Below, piece by piece: positions 1 through 8,390 of a stretch of 64,000 nt of DNA (positions are counted from its first letter, which is position 1; each line of letters starts with the position of its first letter). The notes beneath the pieces are model-generated. The model worked only from the letters and a program-made list of their open reading frames with translations. It was not told the origin of the DNA and made no database searches. A program made the position numbers and the translations under genes. The stretch is from Mucilaginibacter sp. (GTDB taxonomy: Bacteria > Bacteroidota > Bacteroidia > Sphingobacteriales > Sphingobacteriaceae), in contig JAQBOM010000027.1 of the NCBI GenBank assembly GCA_028288025.1, positions 61,066 to 125,065 on the forward strand, given 5' to 3'.

Positions 1-596
1 CGCGGATTGTAAATGAGCCATACCTGAATGCCGGATAGACTAGGCAATTGCCCGGATCGCTCCAACTCTTTCTTTATCCTGTCGGGGTTAGCACGAAGCA
101 ACTGAAATGTCTCCGCGTTATAAAAATCCACGTCTGAATGTTCCATCATATCCGAATAAATCGCGATATAACGATTCTTACTTTGTGAGTTCGCTAGCGT
201 GGAGAGTTCCTTCAATATCGTTCTGTAGACGATGGAATGGCCGAGGGGTGACGCAATTGAATCTGCAAGTGCATTTTGCAAGTCCCTGTTGAAATGGTTA
301 ATTTTTGCCAGCCGAATTGCTTCAGTTCCAACCCATTGATTTTCGGCTGGCAGGGTAACAAATTTACGATCGTTTACGTCTTGGTCGGAAATTGAAGTGA
401 TTATTATGCTTACGCCCTGCCATATATTTTCCTTCAAATTCAATTCGGGAGAAATGTTTTCCGCTTTGGGGTAAAGTTGTAAACGTCCAGTCTTATCCCA
501 CAGGATGGTCAAGGATTGGTCAAATTGTACCGGCCCGGATTTACAACCGACACAAACAAACATTATAAGATACAGGCATCTATTCAAGCGTTTCAT
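1..596 (-). CDS. Lipoprotein of unknown function, possibly vWA-like (3' end outside window)
   Basis: An open frame starts at the ATG at 596-594 and runs off the left edge without a stop. The first residues (MKRLNRCLYLIMFVCVGC) form a lipoprotein signal with lipobox cysteine C18. Farther in, a hydrophobic strand followed by D-M-M (YIAIYSDMMEHSDVDFY) resembles the metal-site strand of von Willebrand A-like domains found in Bacteroidota mobile elements; this assignment is tentative. The start overlaps the end of the upstream membrane-protein gene by 17 bp, so the two are probably translated together. Function is unknown. Confidence 0.6.
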   Translation of the reverse strand, partial: MKRLNRCLYLIMFVCVGCKSGPVQFDQSLTILWDKTGRLQLYPKAENISPELNLKENIWQGVSIIITSISDQDVNDRKFVTLPAENQWVGTEAIRLAKINHFNRDLQNALADSIASPLGHSIVYRTILKELSTLANSQSKNRYIAIYSDMMEHSDVDFYNAETFQLLRANPDRIKKELERSGQLPSLSGIQVWLIYNP

Positions 597-1674
597 AGTT
601 CATTGATTTAAATGAGTGGAAATTTGTCGAAAAGGTGAAAGGGTACGCTTGATCAAAACAGCTTGGTTTGCCGTTATCGCTTCTGTACATGAGATTTTCA
701 TTCATCCATAAAGCGTATAGGCTATGGGCATGGTGAATGATCCGATCTTCAAGGCTTGCGCCGTATATAAGGATAGAGCCATTCAAATTCCTTAATTCGC
801 TATTCTCAATTTGGACAGCATCTTTTTGTCTTTCTAACGATGCTATAGTGGCATCGCTATCTTTTATATCCTGCAATAATTGTTTGTATTGCCGTAAATA
901 GTTTCGCTCCTCCTTCGTTGGCATGGAAAAGAAACTAATGATTATCCCAACCGAAAAGAAGAGTACGGAAAATGCTATGAACGGAATGGGGCTAAAAACC
1001 TCGTGACTGGAATTGTCGTTTGCATGAACCATATATTCAAGGTGGTGCACTCTCATATTCGCCATGAAACAAAACAGCAGAGTTATCATTAATAAAATTG
1101 CACCGGCAATCAGTCGGCGTTGCGCTACTGTCTTCCCAAGCCGTATTAATTTCGTAGAATAATGACATATCACCGCTAACGCTGCGGAAAACATGATTGC
1201 CATTCCAGTAGATTCCAAAAGATTAAAGCCCGAGGCCTCAAAAATTGGCACTGCCATCAGTCCGTCGAATAAGCAAACAACTAAAATTGCCGCCCAACAT
1301 ACAATCATCCGCAATTCACTGACAGGTAACGATTTGCCTTCATGTTTGGCTTTTGTGTAGATATGATTGCCTTTTGCGGTGATAAGCTTATTATGCAAGT
1401 CGCGCTGTTTGTTCTGGGTAATTTTGTTGCGCTCAAGCACTTGGTCGACACATGTTTCTGGTGGAATAATCCCCCCTACGGTATCGATCAATTGTTGATG
1501 AAGTAAATGAAATTCCTCAAAGTAGAATCTCATGTTGTCGCTTGTTAGCTGCGGCAGGTTTTTGGAGCCGACACTTTGTGCGCTGATTTTTACATACTCG
1601 GTGACTTCTTTAAATTTCGATGCTAGTAACTCCTCTATCGTAGAGTTTTGGTAGCCATAGTTTTTACTTTCCAT
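580..1674 (-). CDS. Four-TM membrane protein with C-terminal coiled coil, function unknown
   Basis: This 364-residue protein has a soluble N-terminal region of about 120 residues, then four hydrophobic segments (roughly residues 123-148, 153-175, 187-207 and 231-252). A charged, probably coiled-coil stretch follows at about 255-295. No catalytic motif was recognised. It overlaps by 17 bp the lipoprotein gene that follows, giving an inner-membrane protein plus outer lipoprotein pair, which suggests a small envelope-associated unit carried by the mobile element. It could belong to a family of uncharacterised Bacteroidota membrane proteins; the role is not inferable from sequence alone. Confidence 0.7.
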   Translation of the reverse strand: MESKNYGYQNSTIEELLASKFKEVTEYVKISAQSVGSKNLPQLTSDNMRFYFEEFHLLHQQLIDTVGGIIPPETCVDQVLERNKITQNKQRDLHNKLITAKGNHIYTKAKHEGKSLPVSELRMIVCWAAILVVCLFDGLMAVPIFEASGFNLLESTGMAIMFSAALAVICHYSTKLIRLGKTVAQRRLIAGAILLMITLLFCFMANMRVHHLEYMVHANDNSSHEVFSPIPFIAFSVLFFSVGIIISFFSMPTKEERNYLRQYKQLLQDIKDSDATIASLERQKDAVQIENSELRNLNGSILIYGASLEDRIIHHAHSLYALWMNENLMYRSDNGKPSCFDQAYPFTFSTNFHSFKSMNYETLE

Positions 1675-1696
1675 TTCTAGTTATCTTTATTATATT

Positions 1697-1981
1697 TTAT
1701 ATGATTTGTTGAGAGTTTCGTTTGTACAAATAGTGACGCTCCATTAATTCCCACTTTACAGTTTCAATAGAATTGGTCCGAAAAACTATAACTTGCTTTT
1801 CGAAAAGAAAAAACATGCTATTCGCTTGAATAATGGTAAAGTGTTCCCACTCGGCAAACCAAATCACCTTCACATCTATTAGTTCTGTGAGAATCTTTGG
1901 GTTTGCAAGCACACCAATCATAATGTCTTTTTTAAAAGCATCGTCGGACGGCGACTTCGTCGCTTTTATTGAATTTTTCAT
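1697..1981 (-). CDS. Small hypothetical protein (94 aa)
   Basis: A short protein with a charged N-terminus and a central run of aromatic and hydrophobic residues (VIWFAEWEHFTIIQANSMFFLF) suggesting a small beta-sheet domain. It sits 22 bp upstream of the membrane-protein gene on the same strand and is divergent from the STAND-like gene at 2087, so it may be the first gene of the membrane-protein/lipoprotein operon. I do not recognise the family. An opposite-strand frame over the same bases looks like a shadow. Confidence 0.5.
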   Translation of the reverse strand: MKNSIKATKSPSDDAFKKDIMIGVLANPKILTELIDVKVIWFAEWEHFTIIQANSMFFLFEKQVIVFRTNSIETVKWELMERHYLYKRNSQQII

Positions 1982-2086
1982 ATTTTTATCAATTATTTCA
2001 ATATCCTCCGAAGATCTTGTTGTTCAAGCGGTTGAACGAGTGGTTATAGTTCGGTATTAGATTTTTATTAGATTTTTATTTACGAA

Positions 2087-3958
2087 ATGGAAACCCGCAA
2101 AACGGATAGTTATGAAGATTTGCGTGAACAGATCAAAAAGGCTTTTTCCAATTGTTTTGGCTATGAATTATATCTATCGGATTATATCGGAAATACATTT
2201 TTTACTTCCTTAAGTCTTTTAATCAAATTTGCTTTACGCCGGGAAGATTATAATGGGATTCCTAAGGAAGGGTGGTTTATAAAATTTCTAAATAAAAAAC
2301 AACCGCCATTTCATCCCTCCAAAATCCAGTTGATTAGAGAGTTCCTGAAAGCATATGAATTAGCACCATTTAAAATTATAGATGGGATGCGTGTTGATTT
2401 CGATAATAATAATAGTATATCAAAAACCCAATTTGCTAATGGTACTAGACTCATCGATCAAAATTTCGTACAAGAAATCGAGTCAATTGGAAAAACACCT
2501 TCGTATAGTGATTTTTATTTAGCCAAAAATGAAAATGATTGTCAATGGTACGGTGTAATAAAAGATTGGGATATCAAAAGAGGCCAAATAGAAGAAATAA
2601 AAAATAGAATCAATGGGTGCTTTGATTGGTATAGTAAGATAGTTGCTGTTGTCTGGGGCCCGGGTGGAACTGGAAAATCTACATTATTAAGAGGGTTGGC
2701 ACTTGAATTAATTGATAAAAATTATAAGACTTTATGGTTAACAGATTTAGAGGAGTTTTATAACGCGCTACTAACCATAAGTGTCAATTGCGAAAATTTA
2801 CTAGTGATCATAGACGATTGGCCAAGCCTATTGGGTGATGTATCATTACTAAACCGATTTTTAAATCGAGTATTAAACTATAAAAACATTCGATTAATAA
2901 TTGGCGACCGGGATCAAAAGTTTCGAACATACCACAAACATGTTTACGAAAATAATTATTTTCAAATCCAATCGGTTGAAAATCAACAAATCATAGAAAA
3001 AGTTTTAAAATACACTAAATGGGCTAACAACATAAATGATATTACTCACTTTGACGGTCCTTTGTTTATAGTTTTGTTTATACTCGGAAGAATAAATGAT
3101 AATCCGGAATATTCGAATACCAAACAGGTCTATTCTCTATTTCAAGACATAGTTGATAGCGACAACTACAAAATTTTTGAAGCTTACCCCGGTTTAGCTA
3201 AGGTGATTTTTTATTGGTTAACCTTAATTCAGCAATATAATATAATAATGACATGGAGGAACCTATTGCAATTGGCAGATATTTATGAAGGAAATTTTAA
3301 AACAAGCACAGAACTAATAAATTTCAATCCAAATAAAGAAGTTTGTCAAATCTTGTCCAATTATTTTTCATTTACTCAATTTCACTATTTATATGACGAC
3401 GAAGATTATATACTCGAAATCCACCATGAATTATTACAAAAAGCATTATCGCATAAAATCATACCTCATTGGTTTGTCGATGACGAAATAAAATTTGAAA
3501 TTTTGAATAAACTAATAAATAACGAACAATTCGATTTAGCGTCCGATCTTTATTGGTTTCTGAGAAAAGACAGAAACGTTAAGTTTGAAGAAATGCAGAA
3601 AAAATATTTCAAATCAATTTTTGACAGTCAGTTCGCTTCAATAGTACTCAAAATTTGGAAAACCCGCAGACTCAACCGTATATATGAACACATTAATTTG
3701 GCTAAAACTGAAAAAGACTGGGAAGATGTTCTAATAGAAATTGTTATCGTTCTCAATACGGACAGAGAAAAAGCCTTCCCATATATTTTTTCATCTCTCA
3801 TTAGCAACGGCTGCAAAGCGAAGTGCATTAAAACAGCATATGAACACTCATCAACAATAGATGGATGTAATGTTGTCCTCGAAACTTGGGCGCACATAGG
3901 CATTACGGAAAATCGTGGCTTGCCAACCAATTTATCGGCTTTATTGACAAACAGGTAA
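2087..3958 (+). CDS. STAND/AAA-like P-loop NTPase, candidate defence protein
   Basis: This 623-residue protein has a Walker A motif GPGGTGKST at residues 191-199 and a Walker B-like LLVIIDDW at 238-245, inside a roughly 250-residue ATPase domain. An N-terminal segment of about 150 residues of unknown fold precedes it. The C-terminal 300 residues are helical and could be a sensor built of helical repeats. That layout (N-terminal adaptor or effector, NTPase, helical sensor) is typical of STAND proteins, many of which act in phage defence. Codon use is strikingly AT-rich, which suggests recent transfer. It stands alone, divergent from 1697-1981. No nuclease, TIR or protease motif was seen at the N-terminus, so the effector mechanism is unknown. 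Confidence 0.65.
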   Translation: METRKTDSYEDLREQIKKAFSNCFGYELYLSDYIGNTFFTSLSLLIKFALRREDYNGIPKEGWFIKFLNKKQPPFHPSKIQLIREFLKAYELAPFKIIDGMRVDFDNNNSISKTQFANGTRLIDQNFVQEIESIGKTPSYSDFYLAKNENDCQWYGVIKDWDIKRGQIEEIKNRINGCFDWYSKIVAVVWGPGGTGKSTLLRGLALELIDKNYKTLWLTDLEEFYNALLTISVNCENLLVIIDDWPSLLGDVSLLNRFLNRVLNYKNIRLIIGDRDQKFRTYHKHVYENNYFQIQSVENQQIIEKVLKYTKWANNINDITHFDGPLFIVLFILGRINDNPEYSNTKQVYSLFQDIVDSDNYKIFEAYPGLAKVIFYWLTLIQQYNIIMTWRNLLQLADIYEGNFKTSTELINFNPNKEVCQILSNYFSFTQFHYLYDDEDYILEIHHELLQKALSHKIIPHWFVDDEIKFEILNKLINNEQFDLASDLYWFLRKDRNVKFEEMQKKYFKSIFDSQFASIVLKIWKTRRLNRIYEHINLAKTEKDWEDVLIEIVIVLNTDREKAFPYIFSSLISNGCKAKCIKTAYEHSSTIDGCNVVLETWAHIGITENRGLPTNLSALLTNR

Positions 3959-3995
3959 TTATCATGCCATTATTCTGTAAAGAAAATTTATAGGG

Positions 3996-4047
3996 GGTCA
4001 CTTGGCGATTAAAGGGCTTTTTTAAGCGTTTTAATCACCAAGTGACC
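3996..4047. repeat. 18-bp inverted repeat (17/18 matched) just before a start codon
   Basis: GGTCACTTGGCGATTAAA at 3996-4013 is complementary, with one mismatch, to 4030-4047; the loop is 16 nt and contains a T-run. It ends 6 bp before the ATG at 4054, so in RNA it would sequester the ribosome-binding region. It also lies about 40 bp after the STAND gene and could end its transcript. Alternatively it may be a binding site for an element-encoded protein. Confidence 0.6.
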
Positions 4048-4053
4048 TTCAAA

Positions 4054-4626
4054 ATGCAAACACGTACCTTAAAAATTAAGGATATTGAAATCCTTAATAA
4101 CATTCAAAAATCACTCTTAAAAGCCGAACAATTATCAAAAGAGCAGCAACAAAGTCTATTGGAATTGTTAAGTCAAATACCTCGTAGCAATCAACTTTTA
4201 GCCGAAAAAATTCCTTTAGAAAAATCGTTACGAGTGAATCTATTAAGTATTCAGGAAATTGACATCATAGTCAAGAACTGGATTTCGCTTTTTAATAACA
4301 TTCCTGGTTATGATTATGCTCCGTGTTGCCTATTAGTATTAGGCAATGAAAAATTGCTTCGTGAAAATGTAATTGTTACAGCCTCTTTTGCCCCTTCAAT
4401 GGCGTACAATTTATTAGAAGATGAAGAAGGCTTTGAACTTTATCTCAAGGATAATGGCACAGCTTCATTTCAACTTCCGTCGTTGGAAGACGCCGAACAA
4501 TATCCAGAGCTATACAACTTTAAGGGGACATGGAAGGAAGCCTATTTGCTCCTCATCGACACTTTAAAAAAAGGCTGGCCAATGGACGAATTCCCCGAAG
4601 AACTGTTACCGTTACTAAAAAAGTAG
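4054..4626 (+). CDS. Hypothetical protein between STAND gene and relaxase (190 aa)
   Basis: I chose the ATG at 4054; a GTG at 4042 in the same frame falls inside the inverted repeat and is less likely. The N-terminal half is rich in K, E, Q and L (probable helices), and the C-terminal half is acidic with W and Y (GTWKEAYLLLIDTLKKGW). No known domain was recognised. It precedes the relaxase gene and is followed by a clear terminator, so it is probably a monocistronic accessory gene of the mobile element. A relaxosome accessory role is possible but unsupported by any motif. Confidence 0.6.
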   Translation: MQTRTLKIKDIEILNNIQKSLLKAEQLSKEQQQSLLELLSQIPRSNQLLAEKIPLEKSLRVNLLSIQEIDIIVKNWISLFNNIPGYDYAPCCLLVLGNEKLLRENVIVTASFAPSMAYNLLEDEEGFELYLKDNGTASFQLPSLEDAEQYPELYNFKGTWKEAYLLLIDTLKKGWPMDEFPEELLPLLKK

Positions 4627-4633
4627 TGACCTG

Positions 4634-4659
4634 ACCAATGCTCAAGCATTGGTTTTTTT
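4634..4659 (+). terminator. Rho-independent terminator
   Basis: A perfect 8-bp stem ACCAATGC/GCATTGGT with loop TCAA is followed at once by a seven-T run. It lies 8 bp after the stop of the 190-aa gene and before the relaxase gene. Confidence 0.85.
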
Positions 4660-4713
4660 ATGCCAAAGTGGCTTACTCGCATGTGTTGGCAATAGGATTG
4701 AATAAGCCATTCT

Positions 4714-5571
4714 ATGGCTATCATTAAAATCCTGTCCCGGCATACTCCCTCCTATGGTAGCCTAATCAGGTATATTTTAGACGAAACGAAAACTGATCCG
4801 TCACAAGCCATCACCCACAATCTCCGTTCAAATACGATTGATGATTATATTAAAGAATTTGCCGAAAATGAAGCGTTCCGCAAAATGAGCCGAAGTGATC
4901 AAATTTATATAACCCACGAAATTTTAGCATTTAGCAGCGACGAGAAAGCCGAAACACTCACCTCAGAAAGCCTTACTGATATAGCAAACGAGTATATCCG
5001 GCTTCGTGGTTTTGAGGGAGTGTTGCTTGGAGCCATACATCACGATAAGGAGCACATACACGTCCATTTTTGTGTATCAGCGCTAAAGTACAGGACCGGC
5101 ACCTCCTACGGCCTTTCTAAGGCCAAATTGAGCGAATTAAAGGTATCGCTACAGCGATACCACCGTGACAAATATCCAGGCATTACCGAAAGCTTCCCTG
5201 AACATGGCAAAGGGAAGGCATACGTAACTGATAGGGCCTGGCAAGCGAAGCACAGGGAGGAACGGACGAAGCGCAAAGAAATGATCATGGAAATGGTGCG
5301 AAACTGTTTTGAGAGGTCACAGTCACAAACGCACTTTCTCGAATTGTTGCGGTCCAACGATTTACACCATTACGAGCGGGATGGCAAAGCCGCCGGAATT
5401 GAGTTTGAAGGAACGAAATTCCGTTTTTCAAGGCTGCTTGAAACAAGTCAGTTTGAAAGCTTGCCGGTCGATTTTTCGGAAGAAGAAAAAGTATTGGCCG
5501 ATATACAGAGCATTCGGAAACAAAGAGGAGAAATGGAACAGGAAAGAGATTGGGGAGAGTTAGCAAGATAG
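4714..5571 (+). CDS. MOBP-type relaxase / mobilization protein
   Basis: This 285-residue relaxase would nick oriT and lead the single strand during conjugative transfer. Motif III is clear: HHDKEHIHVHF at residues 109-119 supplies the metal-binding histidines (H114, H116, H118). The candidate nicking tyrosines are Y14 and Y20 in the N-terminal motif I region. The C-terminal third is basic then acidic, possibly a helical DNA- or partner-binding tail. The gene is short compared with relaxases that carry helicase or primase domains, as is usual for mobilizable elements. Its stop codon lies inside the left arm of the candidate oriT. No obvious mobA/mobC-type partner precedes it apart from the unknown 190-aa gene. 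Confidence 0.88.
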   Translation: MAIIKILSRHTPSYGSLIRYILDETKTDPSQAITHNLRSNTIDDYIKEFAENEAFRKMSRSDQIYITHEILAFSSDEKAETLTSESLTDIANEYIRLRGFEGVLLGAIHHDKEHIHVHFCVSALKYRTGTSYGLSKAKLSELKVSLQRYHRDKYPGITESFPEHGKGKAYVTDRAWQAKHREERTKRKEMIMEMVRNCFERSQSQTHFLELLRSNDLHHYERDGKAAGIEFEGTKFRFSRLLETSQFESLPVDFSEEEKVLADIQSIRKQRGEMEQERDWGELAR

Positions 5572-5636
5572 TGTGTCCCTCCGGTGACAAAACTGTCTTT
5601 CCGTCGGTGACACACTATCTTGCGGGGCTTCCCCGT
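5563..5636 (+). other. Candidate origin of transfer (oriT)
   Basis: A perfect 15-bp inverted repeat, GCAAGATAGTGTGTC at 5563-5577 and its complement at 5609-5623, flanks a 31-nt loop that carries two near copies of CGGTGACA. The right arm ends TATCTTGC followed by GGGG, resembling the IncP-type nic consensus (TATCCTG^C). The position directly at the end of the relaxase gene agrees with an oriT. The left arm contains the relaxase stop codon. The nick site is inferred by similarity only. Confidence 0.65.
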
Positions 5637-5675
5637 ACCCCTTAAATTAAGATAGCGAAGGCAATGCTCAGCGCT

Positions 5676-6146
5676 TTACCGAGTTAAGGTTTGATCAAAC
5701 TTCGTGTACGTTGAGCCATAATCTAACGTGTTCCCTTCGTGGTGTAATACTAACGTATGGGCGTCTAATTTCGTGATGGTGGCTATTTCAACGTCGCTCG
5801 CATCGAATGGCACAGTTAATACGTGGTTTGATGTATCATAGCTATACACAAAATTTGCACCGAACAGCTTTTCGTTGCCAGTGCCGAGCGTTGTCCCCGA
5901 TGGAAGGGTATCAAATCTTGGCTCGGCCAGGAATAAGGCGGTAAATCCGGTGGTAATGGTGACAGTCGTGCCATCGGGTTTTGTGGCGACCACTGTGGTC
6001 GTATTCCAAACTGGACCTAATAACAGGCTTGCATCAATGGTGACACTTGGGACAGGTGTGGGTGTGCTTTTTTTATTGCAAGCTTGAAAAGCTATTGCAA
6101 TAGTTCCAAGCAAAACAATAGAAGCGATGTGATTGATTGATTTCAT
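5676..6146 (-). CDS. Small exported lipoprotein (lipocalin-like region)
   Basis: I took the ATG at 6146, because the residues before it in this frame are not signal-like whereas MKSINHIASIVLLGTIAIAF followed by QAC is a good lipoprotein signal. The mature part (about 130 residues) is Thr-rich and beta-rich (TTTVVATKPDGTTVTITTG), in the style of small lipocalin-like lipoproteins of Bacteroidota. It follows the secreted protein at 6163-6567 on the same strand by 16 bp, so both are probably one operon. Function unknown. Confidence 0.65.
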   Translation of the reverse strand: MKSINHIASIVLLGTIAIAFQACNKKSTPTPVPSVTIDASLLLGPVWNTTTVVATKPDGTTVTITTGFTALFLAEPRFDTLPSGTTLGTGNEKLFGANFVYSYDTSNHVLTVPFDASDVEIATITKLDAHTLVLHHEGNTLDYGSTYTKFDQTLTR

Positions 6147-6162
6147 ATTGTTGTTAGTTAAA

Positions 6163-6567
6163 TTATTGAGATGGTGGAGATATAATTTCCTTTGCGAGGA
6201 GAGCTGGTTCGATATTGATACCAAAGGCTTGTGCTTGCTGATCCGGCCTGAAAACAAGAAAGACTGTAGGTGCTTCTTTGCTAAAGAAAGTTCCTTTCGC
6301 ACGTCGAATTTTCGTTATGGTGACTTCATGCGTCGCATATTCCGGGGTCAAATGTTCCGAATTGTCAGGTAGTCCAATAAGGGTGATTTTGACTATGTAG
6401 CGGAAATCGCCGTTTGTTCCGGTGCCAAGCCCCAGCGTGAGTTTGTCGCCCACTTTAAAGGTTATGCCGTTGTGGGAGACATACGTATTGGGATCATCTT
6501 TTTGTGCAATTGCCGAAAAATGAGAGAAACAGAAAAATACGATAGAAACTAGGAAAAGTCTTTTCAT
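6163..6567 (-). CDS. Small secreted hypothetical protein
   Basis: This 134-residue protein has a typical Sec signal (MKRLFLVSIVFFCFSHFSAIAQ) cleaved after about residue 20. The mature beta-rich domain (GITFKVGDKLTLGLGTGTNGDFRY) has no recognised motif. It is the first gene of a probable two-gene operon with the lipoprotein at 5676-6146, transcribed divergently from the XRE regulator at 6677. The shared intergenic region holds repeated operator-like half-sites, so the XRE protein may control it. Confidence 0.65.
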   Translation of the reverse strand: MKRLFLVSIVFFCFSHFSAIAQKDDPNTYVSHNGITFKVGDKLTLGLGTGTNGDFRYIVKITLIGLPDNSEHLTPEYATHEVTITKIRRAKGTFFSKEAPTVFLVFRPDQQAQAFGINIEPALLAKEIISPPSQ

Positions 6568-6620
6568 GGTTAAGGTCTATTGCTCTAAATCAAATCGAAG
6601 ATACAAAAAATATTTGATAA

Positions 6621-6654
6621 ATACAACGGATACGTTGTACAACATGTAAGTTGT
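6621..6654. promoter_or_regulatory. Repeated operator half-sites between divergent genes
   Basis: Four ACAAC/GTTGT half-sites alternate in inverted orientation: ACAACG at 6623-6628, CGTTGT at 6633-6638, ACAAC at 6639-6643 and GTTGT at 6650-6654. They lie 23-54 bp upstream of the XRE regulator start and within the divergent promoter region. Autoregulation by the XRE protein is the natural reading, by inference only. Confidence 0.5.
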
Positions 6655-6676
6655 TTCTTATTCTTTTATACTTCCA

Positions 6677-6907
6677 ATGGAAAAGGAAGTATTACTTAAA
6701 AAGCTCGGGCAACGGATACGTGAGATTCGAAAGAAAAAGGGTATTTCCCAGGTACAACTCGCCCATAGCATGAACAAAGACCAACAATCGATTCAGCGAC
6801 TGGAAGCCGGAAATGTCAATCCCACAATTTACTATTTGCACGAAATAGCTGTGGGCCTCGACACTACTGTGGCTGAGTTGATTGATATTCCCACATCAAT
6901 GTTGTAA
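6677..6907 (+). CDS. XRE-family HTH transcriptional regulator
   Basis: A 76-residue protein that is almost entirely one Cro/CI-type helix-turn-helix: LGQRIREIRKKKGISQVQLA, then a recognition helix around NKDQQSIQRLEAGN (residues 35-48) and the conserved closing helices. Such single-domain regulators commonly control neighbouring genes of mobile elements. It is divergent from the secreted-protein operon and convergent with the ArdC-like gene 10 bp downstream. Repeated ACAAC half-sites precede it and are the likely operator. Confidence 0.88.
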   Translation: MEKEVLLKKLGQRIREIRKKKGISQVQLAHSMNKDQQSIQRLEAGNVNPTIYYLHEIAVGLDTTVAELIDIPTSML

Positions 6908-6917
6908 AAAAGACCCA

Positions 6918-7823
6918 TTACTGGGTCTCTGTTTCCACGTGCACTGGCTCTATTTGTCGCAATGGTGCCACATTTAAAATGAAGTCGACTGCCCGTTGCG
7001 CCTGGCCACTGGCCTGAACGATCAACTTCTTATCATTGCGTAATTGTTTGAGCCAGCCATTGATGTACGACACGCTGTTATCGAATTCCCTTTCGCTAAT
7101 GCCTGTCAATGATTGCAAAAAGGTAGTTCCGATTTCCGCAGTCAGCTCTTCAATGCTATAGAGTTCTGATCCAAAACAGTTTGGTTCAGTTATTTCCTTC
7201 CTGGCTAATCTCGACACATGACCAGTTGAGTGCACCAACTCATGAAAGAGCGTACTGTAATAACTTTCGATGCAACCAAACGTACCTTGTTTTGGCATAT
7301 TGATAACATCATTTAGAGGATCGTAAAATGCGGCTTGCTTCCCTTGCTTAATAACAGGGCAATTCGGCATTCTTTCAACAATTTCATCGCAAACCGTATT
7401 TGGGGCAAAGTACCGCTCTTCATAGGTCGGAATAAGATGGCTGGGAATCGCATTACATTGGTCGGTGTTAAACACCTTATAATAACGCAGTATCGCTTTG
7501 TAAACGGGCTGGTCATCTTTGCTCTTTTGCTCCTGTAGTATTCGTTTCCAAAAGACGACGATATGGCCGGTTTCGCCTTTTTTTACACTGCCACCAAACG
7601 CTTTTAGTTGTTTCCAACTTACAAAATAATTGGACTGACAATCGACTGCGTTGAGAAGCAATATATTAATCCCCCTGTAAGGCTTTTTGGTGAGGAGATT
7701 CGCCGGCGGCCCGGCATCTTTCCATGGTTTGTGCCACGGTACGATGTTTTGTTCTAATTGCGCGATAATCGCGTCGGTTACAATTTGATAGACATCAAAA
7801 TGAGTTGTGACTGTAGTTTTCAT
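6918..7823 (-). CDS. ArdC-like antirestriction protein (ssDNA-binding N-domain plus zincin)
   Basis: This 301-residue protein has the two-part ArdC/DUF1738 layout. An N-terminal domain (about 1-130) carries NIVPWHKPW and KPYRGINILLL, the ssDNA-binding part of the family. A C-terminal zincin metallopeptidase-like domain has HELVHSTGH at residues 194-202 and a downstream glutamate at about 226 (EELTAEIG). Family members protect incoming single-stranded DNA from host restriction during transfer, which fits the relaxase and oriT nearby. A 14-bp palindrome at 7903 sits upstream of its start and shares a core with the oriT arms. Confidence 0.85.
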   Translation of the reverse strand: MKTTVTTHFDVYQIVTDAIIAQLEQNIVPWHKPWKDAGPPANLLTKKPYRGINILLLNAVDCQSNYFVSWKQLKAFGGSVKKGETGHIVVFWKRILQEQKSKDDQPVYKAILRYYKVFNTDQCNAIPSHLIPTYEERYFAPNTVCDEIVERMPNCPVIKQGKQAAFYDPLNDVINMPKQGTFGCIESYYSTLFHELVHSTGHVSRLARKEITEPNCFGSELYSIEELTAEIGTTFLQSLTGISEREFDNSVSYINGWLKQLRNDKKLIVQASGQAQRAVDFILNVAPLRQIEPVHVETETQ

Positions 7824-7902
7824 TGCTTACCTGTTTAATTGTTTAAAGAATCGTTTTCTTCAGTATAGGCAAGCTGGTACAATCGTTGTAGTAAAGTAAA
7901 AG

Positions 7903-7916
7903 GTGTGTCGACACAC
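7903..7916. promoter_or_regulatory. 14-bp perfect palindrome upstream of ardC-like gene
   Basis: GTGTGTCGACACAC is self-complementary and lies about 80 bp before the ArdC-like start. Its half-site GTGTGTC/GACACAC is the same as the inner part of the oriT inverted repeat at 5563-5623, suggesting one protein binds both. Binding is inferred. Confidence 0.5.
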
Positions 7917-8233
7917 TGTATTGACGCTGAAAACATTATTTTTCAAAAAACAAAAAGGGAAAAAGAATCTCTACAAACGGCGCGGGTTAGCCATGCAAAG
8001 AGGAACGGATAAATGGGTTTGCGGGCGGACTAAGGGTTTATGCCGTAGTATCCACATTAGCATCCTAATCCTTTCCTCATAATAACAGGCAGGGCTTCTG
8101 CACATCGGAAGCAAGTCCATTTTCGATTGTAATTTTCTCATACTTTGCTTTTTATTCTGTGCGTCACCGCGTGATGCAACATTTTTAAAAGAAAAAAAAT
8201 AAAAAAAGAAAGCCCCGAGGACGGCGGCGTGGG

Positions 8234-8316
8234 GTTCACAACAAAAAAGCAACGCAATAAATGAGGGGCTGTGTGGGTTGGCCTGCGTTTATGGGGGAAT
8301 TTTTTTGTTGTGAAAC
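8234..8316. repeat. 14-bp inverted repeat with T/A-rich arms
   Basis: TTCACAACAAAAAA at 8235-8248 is complementary to 8301-8314 (TTTTTTGTTGTGAA), with a 52-nt GC-rich spacer. It adjoins the IS110-type transposase remnant and may be debris from its insertion or a regulatory hairpin. Confidence 0.45.
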
Positions 8317-8390
8317 GAGGGGGGCTGCGCGAGCCGCAGAACTTCGCGGTGTTTTTTTTATTTGTTCGGGCAGTGGGGTTTTTGATTTAT

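Larger units (their letters stand above)
7824..8390. other. Intergenic stretch without a convincing gene
   Basis: Between the ArdC-like start and the transposase remnant no frame gives a credible protein. The stretch holds the 14-bp palindrome at 7903-7916 and the 14-bp inverted repeat at 8234-8316 (separate entries). Short frames on both strands have random composition. Confidence 0.6.
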
